NCBI RefSeq assembly: GCF_000632715.1
Contig: NZ_BAWO01000031.1
Location: forward strand, 1 to 64,000
Direction of reading: 5' to 3'
Source of the DNA: Parageobacillus caldoxylosilyticus NBRC 107762
GTDB lineage: Bacteria > Bacillota > Bacilli > Bacillales > Anoxybacillaceae
Length of the DNA: 64,000 nucleotides
Each line of letters opens with the position of its first letter. Within the stretch, counting starts at the first letter, position 1. Position numbers and translations under genes: made by a program. This document shows, in pieces, positions 35,559 to 44,755 of the stretch. The notes under the pieces were generated by a model that saw only the letters and a list, made by a program, of their open reading frames with translations, did no database searches and was not told where the DNA came from.

Positions 35559-36767
35559 TTATTGAAAAAACTCGACGTCATATCCTTCTTTTAACAACAC
35601 TTGGTGAATTTGATGAATATGATCTTGATTTTTTGTTTCGAGCGAAAAATGAATTTCCGCCTGTCCCGGCAATACTTTTGCCCCAATGCGCTGATGGTGA
35701 ATGGACATGACGTTTGCTTCTAATTCGGCAATAATGCGCAATAATTTATTGAGCTGGCCCGGTTTGTCGGAAATGACGGTCGTAAACGTGACAAACCTTC
35801 CGGATTCGACAAGACCACGTTCAATAATGCGCGAAATAAGGGTAACATCGACATTGCCTCCGCTTAATATGACGACGACTTTTTTTCCGGTAAATGGAAG
35901 CTTTTGATACAACAGCGCTGCCAGCGGACACGCCGCCGACCCCTCGACTAACAGCTTGTTCCGCTCCAGCAAATATAACATTGTCCGCGAAATTTCCGCT
36001 TCTTCGACGCAAACGACGCCATCTACGTATTTCTCAATATATTGGTACGTGATATTTCCTGGCTTCTTCACCGCAATCCCATCAGCAATCGTATCCGAGG
36101 AGGCAATCACCACCGGCTTTTTATGGCGAAGGGCCGCCGTCATTCCCGGACAGGCCGCTGATTCGACGCCATACACTTGGATCGACGGTTTTAACTGTTT
36201 TAATGTAAACGCCAATCCTGAAAGCAGACCGCCGCCACCAACCGGGCACAGGACAACATCAATATCCGGAAGCTGCTCGAGAATTTCCAAGCCGATCGTT
36301 CCTTGCCCTGCCATCACTGCCAAATCGTCAAACGGATGGACAAACGTCATACCGCGCTGCCGCTGCAGTTCAAGCGCATACTCAAGCGATTCGTCAAACA
36401 CATCGCCATGCAAAATCACTTCTGCGCCGTATCCTTTTGTCGCTTCGACCTTGCTTAACGGCGCCCCTTTCGGCATGACAATCGTGCACGGGATGCCGAT
36501 CATGCCGCTGGAGTAGGCGACCCCTTGGGCATGGTTTCCTGCCGATGCGGCAATCACCCCACGTTTTCGTTCTTCTTCTGTTAACGACATAATTTTATTA
36601 AACGAGCCTCGCACTTTAAACGAACCGGTTTTTTGCAAGTTTTCCAATTTCATATATACATTATTGCCGGATAAATTGCTAAACGTTTGCGAATGCTCGA
36701 GCGGGGTTTGATGAACAACTCCTTTCATTTTCTCTCTTGCTTCTAGCACATCATTTAACGTTAGCAT
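35559..36767 (-). CDS. ilvA: Threonine ammonia-lyase with ACT domain (IlvA/TdcB type)
   Basis: PLP enzyme deaminating L-threonine (and serine) to 2-oxobutyrate, feeding isoleucine synthesis or catabolism. 402 residues. The PLP lysine K51 lies in GSFKVRG, the PLP phosphate loop is PVGGGGLLSG and the C-terminal about 75 residues form one ACT domain (VISDKPGQLNKLLRII). The ATG at 36767 is eight bases after AGGTGA; ATG 36776 and GTG 36779 are the alternatives. Not linked to other ilv genes, and no T-box is visible upstream. Confidence 0.88.
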   Translation of the reverse strand: MLTLNDVLEAREKMKGVVHQTPLEHSQTFSNLSGNNVYMKLENLQKTGSFKVRGSFNKIMSLTEEERKRGVIAASAGNHAQGVAYSSGMIGIPCTIVMPKGAPLSKVEATKGYGAEVILHGDVFDESLEYALELQRQRGMTFVHPFDDLAVMAGQGTIGLEILEQLPDIDVVLCPVGGGGLLSGLAFTLKQLKPSIQVYGVESAACPGMTAALRHKKPVVIASSDTIADGIAVKKPGNITYQYIEKYVDGVVCVEEAEISRTMLYLLERNKLLVEGSAACPLAALLYQKLPFTGKKVVVILSGGNVDVTLISRIIERGLVESGRFVTFTTVISDKPGQLNKLLRIIAELEANVMSIHHQRIGAKVLPGQAEIHFSLETKNQDHIHQIHQVLLKEGYDVEFFQ

Positions 36768-36874
36768 CGTTTTCATCACCTAACTATTTTCATTTCAGCT
36801 ATCACACTAATCATTATATAAGAAAAATGAGCAGTGCTACAAACTATACTGCATATAGCGCTTTTTTCCCTTCA

Positions 36875-37072
36875 TTAAGTGAAAAGCGTATAAAATAAAC
36901 TAACAAAGGCGCTAATCCCAATAATGGCCCCAGCCTCCACAGGACTGATTCCTTTCACCTTGGTTAAATAAATCGACAAAAACGGAATCGTCATAAACGT
37001 CGCTGTCTTTGCAAACAGCGTGCCGATGATAATATGTAAGCTGATTGGATGTAGTGAAAGAATGTTTCGCAT
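36875..37072 (-). pseudogene. Truncated MFS transporter (N-terminal 65 codons)
   Basis: Begins with a good SD (AGGAGGAAAC) and ATG. It encodes the first one and a half to two helices of a major-facilitator protein (IIIGTLFAKTATFMTIPFLS, then LTKVKGISPVEAGAIIGIS). It then hits a stop where the conserved loop 2-3 should follow. No continuation is found in any frame downstream, so this is a 3' deletion and not a point nonsense mutation. Confidence 0.75.
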
Positions 37073-37098
37073 ATGTTTCCTCCTAGTGCATATATATT

Positions 37099-37127
37099 TT
37101 GCAAATCTTTCCGAACTTCATTATGAT
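37099..37127 (+). promoter_or_regulatory. Sigma-A promoter of the MFS gene
   Basis: TTGCAA (37099-37104), 17-base spacer, TATGAT (37122-37127). A CGAACTTC direct repeat flanks the -10 box. Confidence 0.6.
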
Positions 37128-37158
37128 AGAAAAGGAACGAACTTCCGGAGGGAATAAT

Positions 37159-38331
37159 ATGGAAAAGAATCGATTTCTTCCCCTTTTATTTGCTATCATG
37201 TTTTTAGTGATGTCAGGATTTGGAATTATCATCCCTGTACTCCCCTTTTTAGCCGAAGACATCGGGGCGACTCCGACACAGTTAGGGCTGCTTATGGCGA
37301 TTTACTCCCTAATGCAATTGTTGTTTGCCCCGTTTTGGGGGCAGATGTCGGACCGCTACGGACGCAAGCCGATTTTATTCATCGGCATCGCCGGTCTATC
37401 TCTTTCTTTCTTTTTGTTTGCTATCGCTAAAACGCTTGCCATGCTGTTTATCGCCCGCATTATCGGCGGAATACTGTCAGCAGCTACGATGCCTACGGCA
37501 ATGGCTTATGCGGCCGACGTCACCACGTCGCAGGAACGCGGAAAAGCGATGGGAGCGATCGGCGCGGCTACGGGACTTGGGTTTATTTTCGGCCCGGCAA
37601 TTGGCGGCATTTTTTCAAAAATGAATTTACATACCCCTTTCTTTATTTCAGGCTGTCTTTCCGCCATCACCGCCTGTTTTGTCCTGCTGTTTTTAAAAGA
37701 ATCATTATCAAAAGAAAAACAATCGTCTGGTTCAAAAACGAAAGAACCAATGTGGCATATGCTCAAAGGACCTCTCTTGTTTTTATATTTGCTGCAATGG
37801 TTCATTACGTTTTCGCTCGCCGGGCTGGAAGCGACCTTCGCTTACTTTGCCGCCAAACGCGCCGGATTATATTCTGCACAGCTAGGGTACATTTTTATGA
37901 TTATGGGCCTTGCGAGTGCTGTTGTCCAAGGGGGACTTATCGGCAAATTGATTCGCAAATTCGGTGAAGGCCGCGTCATTCAAGGCGGCATTATCGTATC
38001 TGCCATCGGATTTGCCTTGATTTTACTTGTTCGTAATTTTCTGACCGCTGCCGTCTTTTTATCGGTATTTGGCGTCGGCAACGGCGTCATCCGCCCTTGT
38101 GTATCGGCGCTTGTCACGAAACACGCGCCAAGCGGCCAAGGGCGCGCCACCGGGCTTCTCTCTTCCTTTGACTCACTCGGGCGCATTGTCGGCCCGGTAG
38201 TTGCCGGTTGGATGTTTACGAAAATGATCGAACTTCCTTATCTTTTTGGCATTGGCTTATCTATTTGCGCACTCGTTCTTTACTACCTATTTTCCAAACA
38301 ATCAAATGAGATGCGCCGTACATTATCTTAG
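37159..38331 (+). CDS. MFS multidrug efflux transporter (Bmr/NorA-like, DHA1)
   Basis: A 390-residue twelve-helix antiporter with MSGFGIIIPVLPFL in helix 1, motif A GQMSDRYGRKP between helices 2 and 3, and motif C GFIFGPAIGGI in helix 5. The DHA1 layout suggests export of hydrophobic cations or quinolones. The ATG at 37159 follows GGAGGG. Divergently oriented from the truncated MFS gene. Confidence 0.88.
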   Translation: MEKNRFLPLLFAIMFLVMSGFGIIIPVLPFLAEDIGATPTQLGLLMAIYSLMQLLFAPFWGQMSDRYGRKPILFIGIAGLSLSFFLFAIAKTLAMLFIARIIGGILSAATMPTAMAYAADVTTSQERGKAMGAIGAATGLGFIFGPAIGGIFSKMNLHTPFFISGCLSAITACFVLLFLKESLSKEKQSSGSKTKEPMWHMLKGPLLFLYLLQWFITFSLAGLEATFAYFAAKRAGLYSAQLGYIFMIMGLASAVVQGGLIGKLIRKFGEGRVIQGGIIVSAIGFALILLVRNFLTAAVFLSVFGVGNGVIRPCVSALVTKHAPSGQGRATGLLSSFDSLGRIVGPVVAGWMFTKMIELPYLFGIGLSICALVLYYLFSKQSNEMRRTLS

Positions 38332-38350
38332 GGGAAATCTTTCCCCTTTT
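38331..38350 (+). terminator. Terminator
   Basis: A 7-bp stem GGGGAAA/TTTCCCC with a 2-base loop, then TTTTT. It begins at the last base of the MFS stop codon. Confidence 0.75.
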
Positions 38351-38644
38351 TAAATTGTTTATTTAGAAAATATTTTAATAAAAATTATAAATATTCATAC
38401 TATTTTTGTATAATGTTGAATGATAAAATATTTTTTCACTACACGCAACTGAAATTTTATCACAATATTTCGATTGGCGTAGTTTTTCACTCTTTCATAA
38501 CCTAATTTCTAAATTTACTCACAAGCCTCCCCTCTAAACCGAATAGGGACGGAAAAAATTCATATCACAACCTTGCAAAAACCGTCAGATTTATTCAAAA
38601 TTTGCTTATATAAAAACAAACAATACGGGAAAGGATGAAACAGA
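38351..38644 (+). other. AT-rich leader region of alaX
   Basis: No gene seen. TATAAT at 38409-38414 could be a -10 box about 235 bases before the start, but no matching -35 is clear. I looked for T-box signatures, as expected for some tRNA-linked genes, and found none. Confidence 0.35.
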
Positions 38645-39835
38645 TTGACGGAAAAATGGTATTACACTTCCCCAACAACTAGCGAATGGACAACAACGAT
38701 CACAAGCGCAAAAAAAGACGGAGATACATACATTATCACATTGTCAGAAACGGCCTTCTATCCCGAAGGCGGCGGGCAGCCGTGCGACAACGGAGTGATC
38801 GCCGGTATCCCTGTGCTTGAAGTGTTCGAAAAAAATGAAGAAGTATATCATCGTCTTCCTTCCCTCCCTGCTGCATCAACTGTTCGTTGTCAGATTGATA
38901 TGGCGCGCCGTCTCGACCATACCCAGCAGCATAGCGGCCAGCATTTATTGTCTGCCGTGTGCATCGAACTGTTTGACGCTCATACCGTCGGATTCCATAT
39001 GGGCAGTGAAGTCGTAACGATTGATTTAAATGTCCCGTCTTTATCGGAAGAGGCGCTTACGGCCATCGAAAATCGCGCCAATGAATTGATTTACGCCAAC
39101 ATCCCTGTCGAAACCTATTACGTCACAAAAGAAGAAGCACGCCAGCTTCCGTTTCGCAAGCTTCCTAAGATCGAAGGAAATATCCGCGTTGTCGAAATAA
39201 AAGGGATTGATGTTTCCGCCTGCTGCGGCACGCATGTATCGCGGACGGGGGAAATCGGCATGATTAAGCTGTTGAAAGCGGAACGCCACCGTGGAATGAC
39301 TCGTCTCTCGTTTGTTTGCGGCAAACGTGCGCTTACCGATTATCAGCTGTCCCATCGCATCGCGACCGCTGTTTCTCAGCAACTGGGGACGAATCGGGAT
39401 ATGCTGCTTGACGTTCTCGGCAAATGGGAAGCGGAAAAGAAAGAGTTGCAAAAGCAGCTTGAACAATATAAAGAGATCCTATTTGCCATAGAGGCGGAAA
39501 ACGCCGCTCAACAGGCAAAGCAAGAACAAGTCGTCATGCGCGTTTATAAACAATATACCTTAAAGGACATACAAACCATTGCCAACATGATTGCCAACCG
39601 CTATGAAAAAACAGCGGTGCTGGCTACAGCATTAGAGCAGCGCATCGTAATCGTTAAAGCGCCTTCCCTTTCTCTGCACATCGGAAAGTGGCTCAAAGAA
39701 ATGCTGTCATTATCAAGCGGAAAAGGTGGCGGAAACGAGCGGCAGGCGCAAGCCGTTTTTCCTTCCGAAGAAGAGATGCAGAAGTTTCTCCGTTTATTGC
39801 AAGACGATATCAAAAAGGTGAGCGCCTGTGATTGA
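38645..39835 (+). CDS. alaX: Alanyl-tRNA editing protein AlaX-L
   Basis: Free-standing trans-editing enzyme that hydrolyses Ser-tRNA(Ala) or Gly-tRNA(Ala). 396 residues. The editing-site zinc ligands are H96-SGQ-H100 and the C-C-G-T-H segment at 193-197. A C-terminal extension of about 150 residues with a coiled coil (WEAEKKELQKQLEQYKEI) and a DHHA1-like end makes it the long AlaX-L type. Starts with TTG at 38645 behind AAAGGATG. Monocistronic. Confidence 0.9.
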   Translation: MTEKWYYTSPTTSEWTTTITSAKKDGDTYIITLSETAFYPEGGGQPCDNGVIAGIPVLEVFEKNEEVYHRLPSLPAASTVRCQIDMARRLDHTQQHSGQHLLSAVCIELFDAHTVGFHMGSEVVTIDLNVPSLSEEALTAIENRANELIYANIPVETYYVTKEEARQLPFRKLPKIEGNIRVVEIKGIDVSACCGTHVSRTGEIGMIKLLKAERHRGMTRLSFVCGKRALTDYQLSHRIATAVSQQLGTNRDMLLDVLGKWEAEKKELQKQLEQYKEILFAIEAENAAQQAKQEQVVMRVYKQYTLKDIQTIANMIANRYEKTAVLATALEQRIVIVKAPSLSLHIGKWLKEMLSLSSGKGGGNERQAQAVFPSEEEMQKFLRLLQDDIKKVSACD

Positions 39836-39843
39836 CGCTCACT
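39819..39843 (+). terminator. Weak terminator-like hairpin after alaX
   Basis: GTGAGCG-N11-CGCTCAC spanning the alaX stop codon, followed by TTTCATCTT. Confidence 0.45.
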
Positions 39844-40088
39844 TTCATCTTGACTAGTATAGACATATTGAAGAAATATAAAAACATGGCGGGAAGCAGA
39901 AGTTACGGGGTAGTAGCGGTTTCCACCGATTTGCCCTCCAGCTATCGGATACTGGAATGAAAACAAAAGCAGGCGAAACGTTCGCCTCCGTCATCACCGC
40001 CAATACGAAAAGATTGTGCCTTCAATGATAGCCAAAATAAGTGTATTTTTGTACAATAACTAACGGATGTTCAATTAAGGAGTTTGGG

Positions 40089-41357
40089 ATGATGGATGAT
40101 TTATCCTACGAAAACCTGAAACAGCGAATAGCAGAATTAGAACAACAAATACAATGTTATCAAAATTTTATTAAAAAAATTCCATTTCCATTTGTTTTCA
40201 CCGATTACAAAACAGGAATAAAATTAGAAAAAAGCCGCGAAAAAGCAGCGCCAATCATGAAGCCGATTCCTGCATCTCCGGCAAAAGAGGCAGAATTACA
40301 ATGGGACATCGATTTTTATCGAGACATACCGTTTGAGAAAATCGAAACATTTTTAACGCCGATTCTTGACCTTGTTCCTCATCATATTGTGTTTGTCGAT
40401 GGCAACGGCATCATTACGCTTTGCAACTTGCAAGCGGCCAACGATACCGGGGTGGACCGCGACGCGATTATTGGAAAACATATCCGCGAATTATTGCAGC
40501 TGCCCGATGAGCTGATTGTGACGCTGCAGTCCATTGAAAAAAAGGAACCGATCTATAATCAGGAAGTATTAGACCGCTTTTACGGCATCATTAATACGCG
40601 CATTATTTATAATGACGACGGTTCGATCAAACGGGTCATTAGCATGTTCCAATCGTTAAACATGATGAAGGAAACCGAAAAGCTTGCCGTCGCCGGCCGC
40701 ATCGCCGCTGGGATTGCCCACGAAATTCGCAATCCACTGACGACTGTTCGCGGTTATTTGCAATTTTTGAAAAACGATCTTCCAGATCGAATTATTTCGC
40801 TTATCGATCGTCTGCTTATTCCCGAGCTGGATCGCGCCAACAACATTATTACTGACTTCTTAAGCACCGCAAAGCCTGCGGATATAAAAATGGAAAAAAT
40901 TAAACTCAACCAATTTATTCGCAAAGACGTCGGAATGCTGTTGCAGAGTGAAGCTTTGTTAAATAATGTAAATGTTTATTTTGATTTAGATGACCAGCTA
41001 GATCGGTGTGAAATAAACGGTGATAAAAATCAGCTGCTGCAAGTGTTTTTAAATTTATTCCGCAATTCGGTCGAGGCTAAAGTAAAAAAGACGATGAATG
41101 TCACTATTTCTAGCAAACGATCGAACAACATGGTGCAAATTCAATTTTGCGATGACGGGCCGGGCATACCTCCGACAGTGATTGATCATATTTTTGATCC
41201 GTTTTTCTCGACAAAAGAAACAGGCACCGGCCTTGGGCTTTCGCTATCGCGAAAAATCATCGAACTTCACAAAGGAACGATGAAAGTGCAAAGCGGCGAC
41301 AAAGGCACATGTTTTTTTATTGAGCTTCCCATTGACGATAAAAAGCTGTCCGTATAA
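40089..41357 (+). CDS. Soluble PAS-domain sensor histidine kinase (sporulation-kinase type)
   Basis: A 422-residue cytoplasmic kinase. An N-terminal coiled coil (about 5-25) leads to a PAS domain (about 100-205, DLVPHHIVFVDGNGIITLCN). HisKA carries AAGIAHEIRNPLTTVRGYLQF with the phospho-His near 218. The HATPase has N box NLFRNSVEA, DDGPGIP and GTGLGLS. No membrane helix. The organisation matches B. subtilis KinA/KinE-class phosphorelay kinases, with no partner regulator nearby. ATG 40089 after AAGGAG; ATG 40092 is the alternative. Confidence 0.85.
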   Translation: MMDDLSYENLKQRIAELEQQIQCYQNFIKKIPFPFVFTDYKTGIKLEKSREKAAPIMKPIPASPAKEAELQWDIDFYRDIPFEKIETFLTPILDLVPHHIVFVDGNGIITLCNLQAANDTGVDRDAIIGKHIRELLQLPDELIVTLQSIEKKEPIYNQEVLDRFYGIINTRIIYNDDGSIKRVISMFQSLNMMKETEKLAVAGRIAAGIAHEIRNPLTTVRGYLQFLKNDLPDRIISLIDRLLIPELDRANNIITDFLSTAKPADIKMEKIKLNQFIRKDVGMLLQSEALLNNVNVYFDLDDQLDRCEINGDKNQLLQVFLNLFRNSVEAKVKKTMNVTISSKRSNNMVQIQFCDDGPGIPPTVIDHIFDPFFSTKETGTGLGLSLSRKIIELHKGTMKVQSGDKGTCFFIELPIDDKKLSV

Positions 41358-41376
41358 TAAACGGGGCAGCTTTTTT
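41341..41376 (+). terminator. Terminator
   Basis: AAAAAGCTGtCCGT/ACGGggCAGCTTTTTT hairpin overlapping the kinase stop codon. Confidence 0.85.
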
Positions 41377-41545
41377 GCTTGTACTTTTATTTAAAAGTAG
41401 TTTCTTTTTTATACTTTGTATTTAGAACAATGTTTAGTAATAAATCATATTGCAAAGCAAGAGATTTCATTCTTGTTTCTTCCTTTCTTTTCTATTATTC
41501 TATATTAATAGTGCAATCTTTTTTATAGAAAAGAGGCTGTTGGCG

Positions 41546-42907
41546 ATGCAGCAAACGATGACGTATAGAGAGAAAATCGTTCAATTGCTACATATTTTTC
41601 TTCCCGTATTCATCACCCAAGTCGGCCAATATGCAATGAATTTTGCCGATGTCACTATGTCAGGTCATGCCAGTTCCAAAGATTTGGCGGGAGTCGCGAT
41701 TGGATCCAGCTTATGGGTTCCGGTGTTTACCGGAACGAGCGGCATTTTGCTGGCGCTAACCCCCATCGTTTCCCAGCATCTTGGAGCGAAGCGGCATGAA
41801 CAAATTCCCCATGCGGTTATCCAAGCGATGTATTTAGCGGGTGTGATCGCACTTTTTATCATTGCCATAGGCGCCATCCTTTTGCATCCGATTCTGAACC
41901 ATATGAATCTAGACAACAAGGTGCAGCGCGTCGCTTTTCACTATTTAATGGCCCTTTCTGTTGGCATCATCCCGCTCTTACTTTACTATGTTTTGCGCTG
42001 CTTTATCGATGCGCTCGGACAGACAAAAATGACGATGTTTATCACTTTAACGGCGCTGCCAATCAATATTTTGTTCAACTACTTGCTTATTTACGGCCAA
42101 TGCGGATTTCCAAAGCTCGGCGGCGTCGGTACCGGCTATGCAACCGCCATTACCTACTGGTATTGCTTTTTTATCGCCGTTATTATTGTCCGAAAGTTTC
42201 AGCGTTTTGCCCGCTACCGCTTGTTTACGCGTTTTTATCCTCTCTCTTTCGCTGCGTGGAAAGAGCTTTTGAAAATTGGCGTGCCGATTGGTTTTGCGAT
42301 TTTCTTTGAAACGAGCATTTTTGCCGCCGTTACGTTGCTGATGAGCGAATTCAGCACGACGACGATCGCCGCCTATCAAAGCGCTATGAATTTTGCTTCG
42401 CTGCTATATATGATTCCGCTCAGCATTTCAACCGCTTTGACCATTGCCGTCGGCTTCGAGGTCGGGGCGAATCGCTATCAAGATGCGAAGCAATACAGCT
42501 ATCTTGGCATCGGCATGGCGGTAGCGACAGCAGTCGTAACATCGCTTTTGCTTTATTTTTTCCGCGCCGATATCGCCCGTATTTATACGAATGAGCCTGA
42601 TGTTTTAGCGCTGACGGCACAATTTTTATTGTATGCGATTTTCTTCCAGTTTTCCGATGCGGTCGCCGCTCCCATCCAAGGAGCGCTTCGCGGCTACAAA
42701 GATGTGAATGCCACATTTTGGGCCGCCTTCGTCGCCTACTGGGGCATTGGGCTTCCGCTCGGTTACACGCTCGCCAACTTTACTACTCTAGGAGCTTTTG
42801 GCTACTGGATTGGGCTGATTTCAGGACTTGCTGCTGGCGCGATATTTCTCTTTTTCCGCCTTCTTTCTATCCAGCGCCGCTACGGATGCAGAAACGAACA
42901 AGGCTGA
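41546..42907 (+). CDS. MATE-family multidrug/Na+ or H+ antiporter
   Basis: A 453-residue twelve-helix exporter with two six-helix MatE repeats (about 15-215 and 235-440). Typical segments are GQYAMNFADVTMSGHAS near helix 1, ALTPIVSQHLGAKR and, in repeat 2, TIAVGFEVGANRYQDAKQ. Closest in style to B. subtilis YojI/NorM. Substrate not predictable. The ATG at 41546 follows AGAGG nine bases upstream. The frame to 41450 has no SD. Confidence 0.85.
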   Translation: MQQTMTYREKIVQLLHIFLPVFITQVGQYAMNFADVTMSGHASSKDLAGVAIGSSLWVPVFTGTSGILLALTPIVSQHLGAKRHEQIPHAVIQAMYLAGVIALFIIAIGAILLHPILNHMNLDNKVQRVAFHYLMALSVGIIPLLLYYVLRCFIDALGQTKMTMFITLTALPINILFNYLLIYGQCGFPKLGGVGTGYATAITYWYCFFIAVIIVRKFQRFARYRLFTRFYPLSFAAWKELLKIGVPIGFAIFFETSIFAAVTLLMSEFSTTTIAAYQSAMNFASLLYMIPLSISTALTIAVGFEVGANRYQDAKQYSYLGIGMAVATAVVTSLLLYFFRADIARIYTNEPDVLALTAQFLLYAIFFQFSDAVAAPIQGALRGYKDVNATFWAAFVAYWGIGLPLGYTLANFTTLGAFGYWIGLISGLAAGAIFLFFRLLSIQRRYGCRNEQG

Positions 42908-42930
42908 CATGCATCCAAGCTGTCAGCCTT
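42900..42930 (+). terminator. Terminator
   Basis: A 10-bp perfect stem AAGGCTGACA/TGTCAGCCTT just at the MATE stop codon. Confidence 0.8.
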
Positions 42931-43074
42931 CCATTATTTATTAATACTGTTTTTTATATATTTCAATATTTCGCGATCGATTTTTCTTTTTCCGGTTCGC
43001 GCTCCTGAAAAAATGCATGAAACGGAAAAAGCCTAAGTTTCTCCAACTTCACTTTTCTGCTTTCTAAAAAATAT

Positions 43075-43105
43075 TGGGAAGATGCTGTACCCCAGCCTCT
43101 TCCCA
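43075..43105 (-). terminator. Terminator of YjcZ-type cluster 1
   Basis: TGGGAAGA/TCTTCCCA stem followed on the minus strand by a TTTTTT run. Confidence 0.75.
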
Positions 43106-43134
43106 TTTGTCCATGTGATGTGGCTAGTTAGTCA

Positions 43135-43293
43135 TTAGCACCATGTTGCTCCGACAATGATGAGCAAGATGAACAAGACAACGATCAGCACGAAACTAGA
43201 ACCACGACCATAGCCGAAGCCGCCATAGCCATAGCCGCCACAGCCGAAGCCGCCCCAAGGGCCGCCAAAGCCGTATAAGCCAAATGGCATCAT
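43135..43293 (-). CDS. YjcZ-family sporulation micropeptide
   Basis: A 52-residue peptide. A Gly/Tyr/Phe-rich head ([20 protein letters not shown]) leads into one hydrophobic segment ending [20 protein letters not shown], the hallmark of the YjcZ family of small spore membrane/coat proteins. The ATG at 43293 follows AAAGGAGGTG; a second ATG follows immediately at 43290. Second gene of a dicistron. Too short for usual gene callers. Confidence 0.8.
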   Translation of the reverse strand: MMPFGLYGFGGPWGGFGCGGYGYGGFGYGRGSSFVLIVVLFILLIIVGATWC

Positions 43294-43324
43294 TCTTCAC
43301 CTCCTTTTACAAAATCACTGGTTG

Positions 43325-43423
43325 TTAGTACACCCAGCCACCAATACACGCACATCCAACAATAATCAACAAGATGAACAAGACAACAACTAACGCAAAT
43401 CCGCCACCGTAAGCTGCACCCAC
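43325..43423 (-). CDS. YjcZ-family sporulation micropeptide
   Basis: A 32-residue, almost wholly hydrophobic peptide: [20 protein letters not shown], then VGCACIGGWVY. GTG start at 43423 behind AAGGAGGTG. It precedes the 52-residue paralogue with a 31-base gap. Expected in the forespore or mother-cell membrane by family; not shown by promoter sequence here. Confidence 0.75.
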   Translation of the reverse strand: MGAAYGGGFALVVVLFILLIIVGCACIGGWVY

Positions 43424-43530
43424 TTGAAAGCACCTCCTTCACTTTTGTACTAGTAGACTATTCAACTAACGGGTAAATGGTTAGATGTTTTCATAAAAAT
43501 AGGTATTTGCCGGGCCGCCGGGAAAACAAA

Positions 43531-43564
43531 AAAAACGGACTGGTTCTTCCAATCCGTTTTTACA
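43531..43564 (-). terminator. rarD terminator
   Basis: AAAAACGGAcTGG/CCAaTCCGTTTTT hairpin with one mismatch and a T run, overlapping the rarD stop. Confidence 0.8.
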
Positions 43565-44495
43565 CTTCAAGGGAATTCCGTTTCATCCATTTGTCATGCA
43601 ACCATTGCATTCGCTTTGTTTTAGCGAAAGAAAAAATAATAAGCGCCCCCCAAATGCAGCTAAACGCATACATGTGCGTTTTCGTAAACGCCTCATGAAA
43701 CAAAAACACGCCAAGCAGCAAGCTGATCGTCGGGGCAATATATTGCAAAAACCCTAGCATGGTCATGGAAATTCGTCTTGCTCCTTTTGCAAAATATAAA
43801 AGCGGGATCGCGGTTGCCGGACCGGCCCCAAGCAGCAATACCCCCTGCCAAATGGTCACCGATGACAGCAAAGAAGGGGCATCGTTATACAGAAGCAGAA
43901 GATAGACAAAGGAAATTGGTGTCACCGCCATCGTCTCGAGCGTCAAACCAACGGCAGCATCGAAGCTTGCCAGTTTTTTTACCAGTCCATAAAATCCGAA
44001 CGAAAAGGCAAGCGACAGCGCAACCCATGGGAATGTACCGTATTGAAAGGTCATGATACAGACTCCAAGGCAGGCGAGCGCAAAAGAAATCCATTGCCAT
44101 ACGTTAAGCCGCTCTTTTAACACGATCATCCCCAATACAACACTCACGAGCGGGTTAATATAATATCCTAAACTTGTCTCGACAATATGGCCATGATTGA
44201 CCGCCCATATGTATATAAACCAGTTTGCGCTGATTAAAATGGCAGCCGCGCTGATTCCCCCCACTAATTTTGGCTGCCTGCAAATGGCAGACAGCTGATG
44301 GCGCCACGCTTTCAGCTGCCGGGTGGCCCACAGCAGTCCAATCATAAACAGAAACGACCAGATGATGCGGTGCGCTAAAATTTCCAACGCCGGGCGGACT
44401 TCCAACAGCTTCCAATACAACGGCAGTATGCCCCATAACAAATACGAAAACGCCGTATAGATGATTCCAATTTTTTCTTCGTGCGATTGGCTCAC
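43560..44495 (-). CDS. rarD: EamA-family transporter RarD
   Basis: A 311-residue ten-helix DMT protein with the RarD features SYLLWGILPLYWKLL at the N terminus, NWFIYIWAVNHGHIVETSLGYYINPL in the first repeat and LGFLQYIAPTISLLLGVFLFHE in the second. Associated with chloramphenicol sensitivity by name only; the transported compound is not established. GTG start at 44495 behind AAAAGGAGA. Sits between two micropeptide dicistrons on the same strand. Confidence 0.87.
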   Translation of the reverse strand: MSQSHEEKIGIIYTAFSYLLWGILPLYWKLLEVRPALEILAHRIIWSFLFMIGLLWATRQLKAWRHQLSAICRQPKLVGGISAAAILISANWFIYIWAVNHGHIVETSLGYYINPLVSVVLGMIVLKERLNVWQWISFALACLGVCIMTFQYGTFPWVALSLAFSFGFYGLVKKLASFDAAVGLTLETMAVTPISFVYLLLLYNDAPSLLSSVTIWQGVLLLGAGPATAIPLLYFAKGARRISMTMLGFLQYIAPTISLLLGVFLFHEAFTKTHMYAFSCIWGALIIFSFAKTKRMQWLHDKWMKRNSLEV

Positions 44496-44565
44496 TTGCT
44501 CTATCTCCTTTTACTTTTATTGCTTCCGTTTCATTATAACCCCATTTTCTGTTTCCTTCCAAGAA

Positions 44566-44596
44566 AAAACGCCTGTAAAAGGAGCAGGCGTTTTTC
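44566..44596 (-). terminator. Terminator of YjcZ-type cluster 2
   Basis: AAAAACGCCTG/CAGGCGTTTTT stem with a T run on the minus side. Confidence 0.85.
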
Positions 44597-44600
44597 CTAA

Positions 44601-44738
44601 TTATCTAATTGCCGCTAACACGATGATCAGCAAAATAAACAGCACGACGATTAATGCAAAGGAAAAACCGTAGCCATAGCGATGTCCTCCGTATCCGTAG
44701 CCATAGTAATGCGGCACGCATCCGTCATAGTACCACAT
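44601..44738 (-). CDS. YjcZ-family sporulation micropeptide
   Basis: A 45-residue peptide: Tyr/Gly-rich head [18 protein letters not shown] followed by [16 protein letters not shown] and a short LAAIR tail. The ATG at 44738 follows GGGGAGAGG. It starts 17 bases after the 30-residue paralogue, forming a second dicistron like the one at 43.1-43.4 kb. Confidence 0.78.
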   Translation of the reverse strand: MWYYDGCVPHYYGYGYGGHRYGYGFSFALIVVLFILLIIVLAAIR

Positions 44739-44755
44739 CGTCCTCTCCCCTTTCC

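Noticed and set aside
38351..38644. T-box leader for alaX
   Set aside because: No AGGGTGGNACCGCG-like antiterminator sequence or terminator pair.
39601..39966. 121-codon minus-strand frame at the end of alaX
   Set aside because: Mostly antisense shadow of alaX; the part beyond it has no SD or family likeness.
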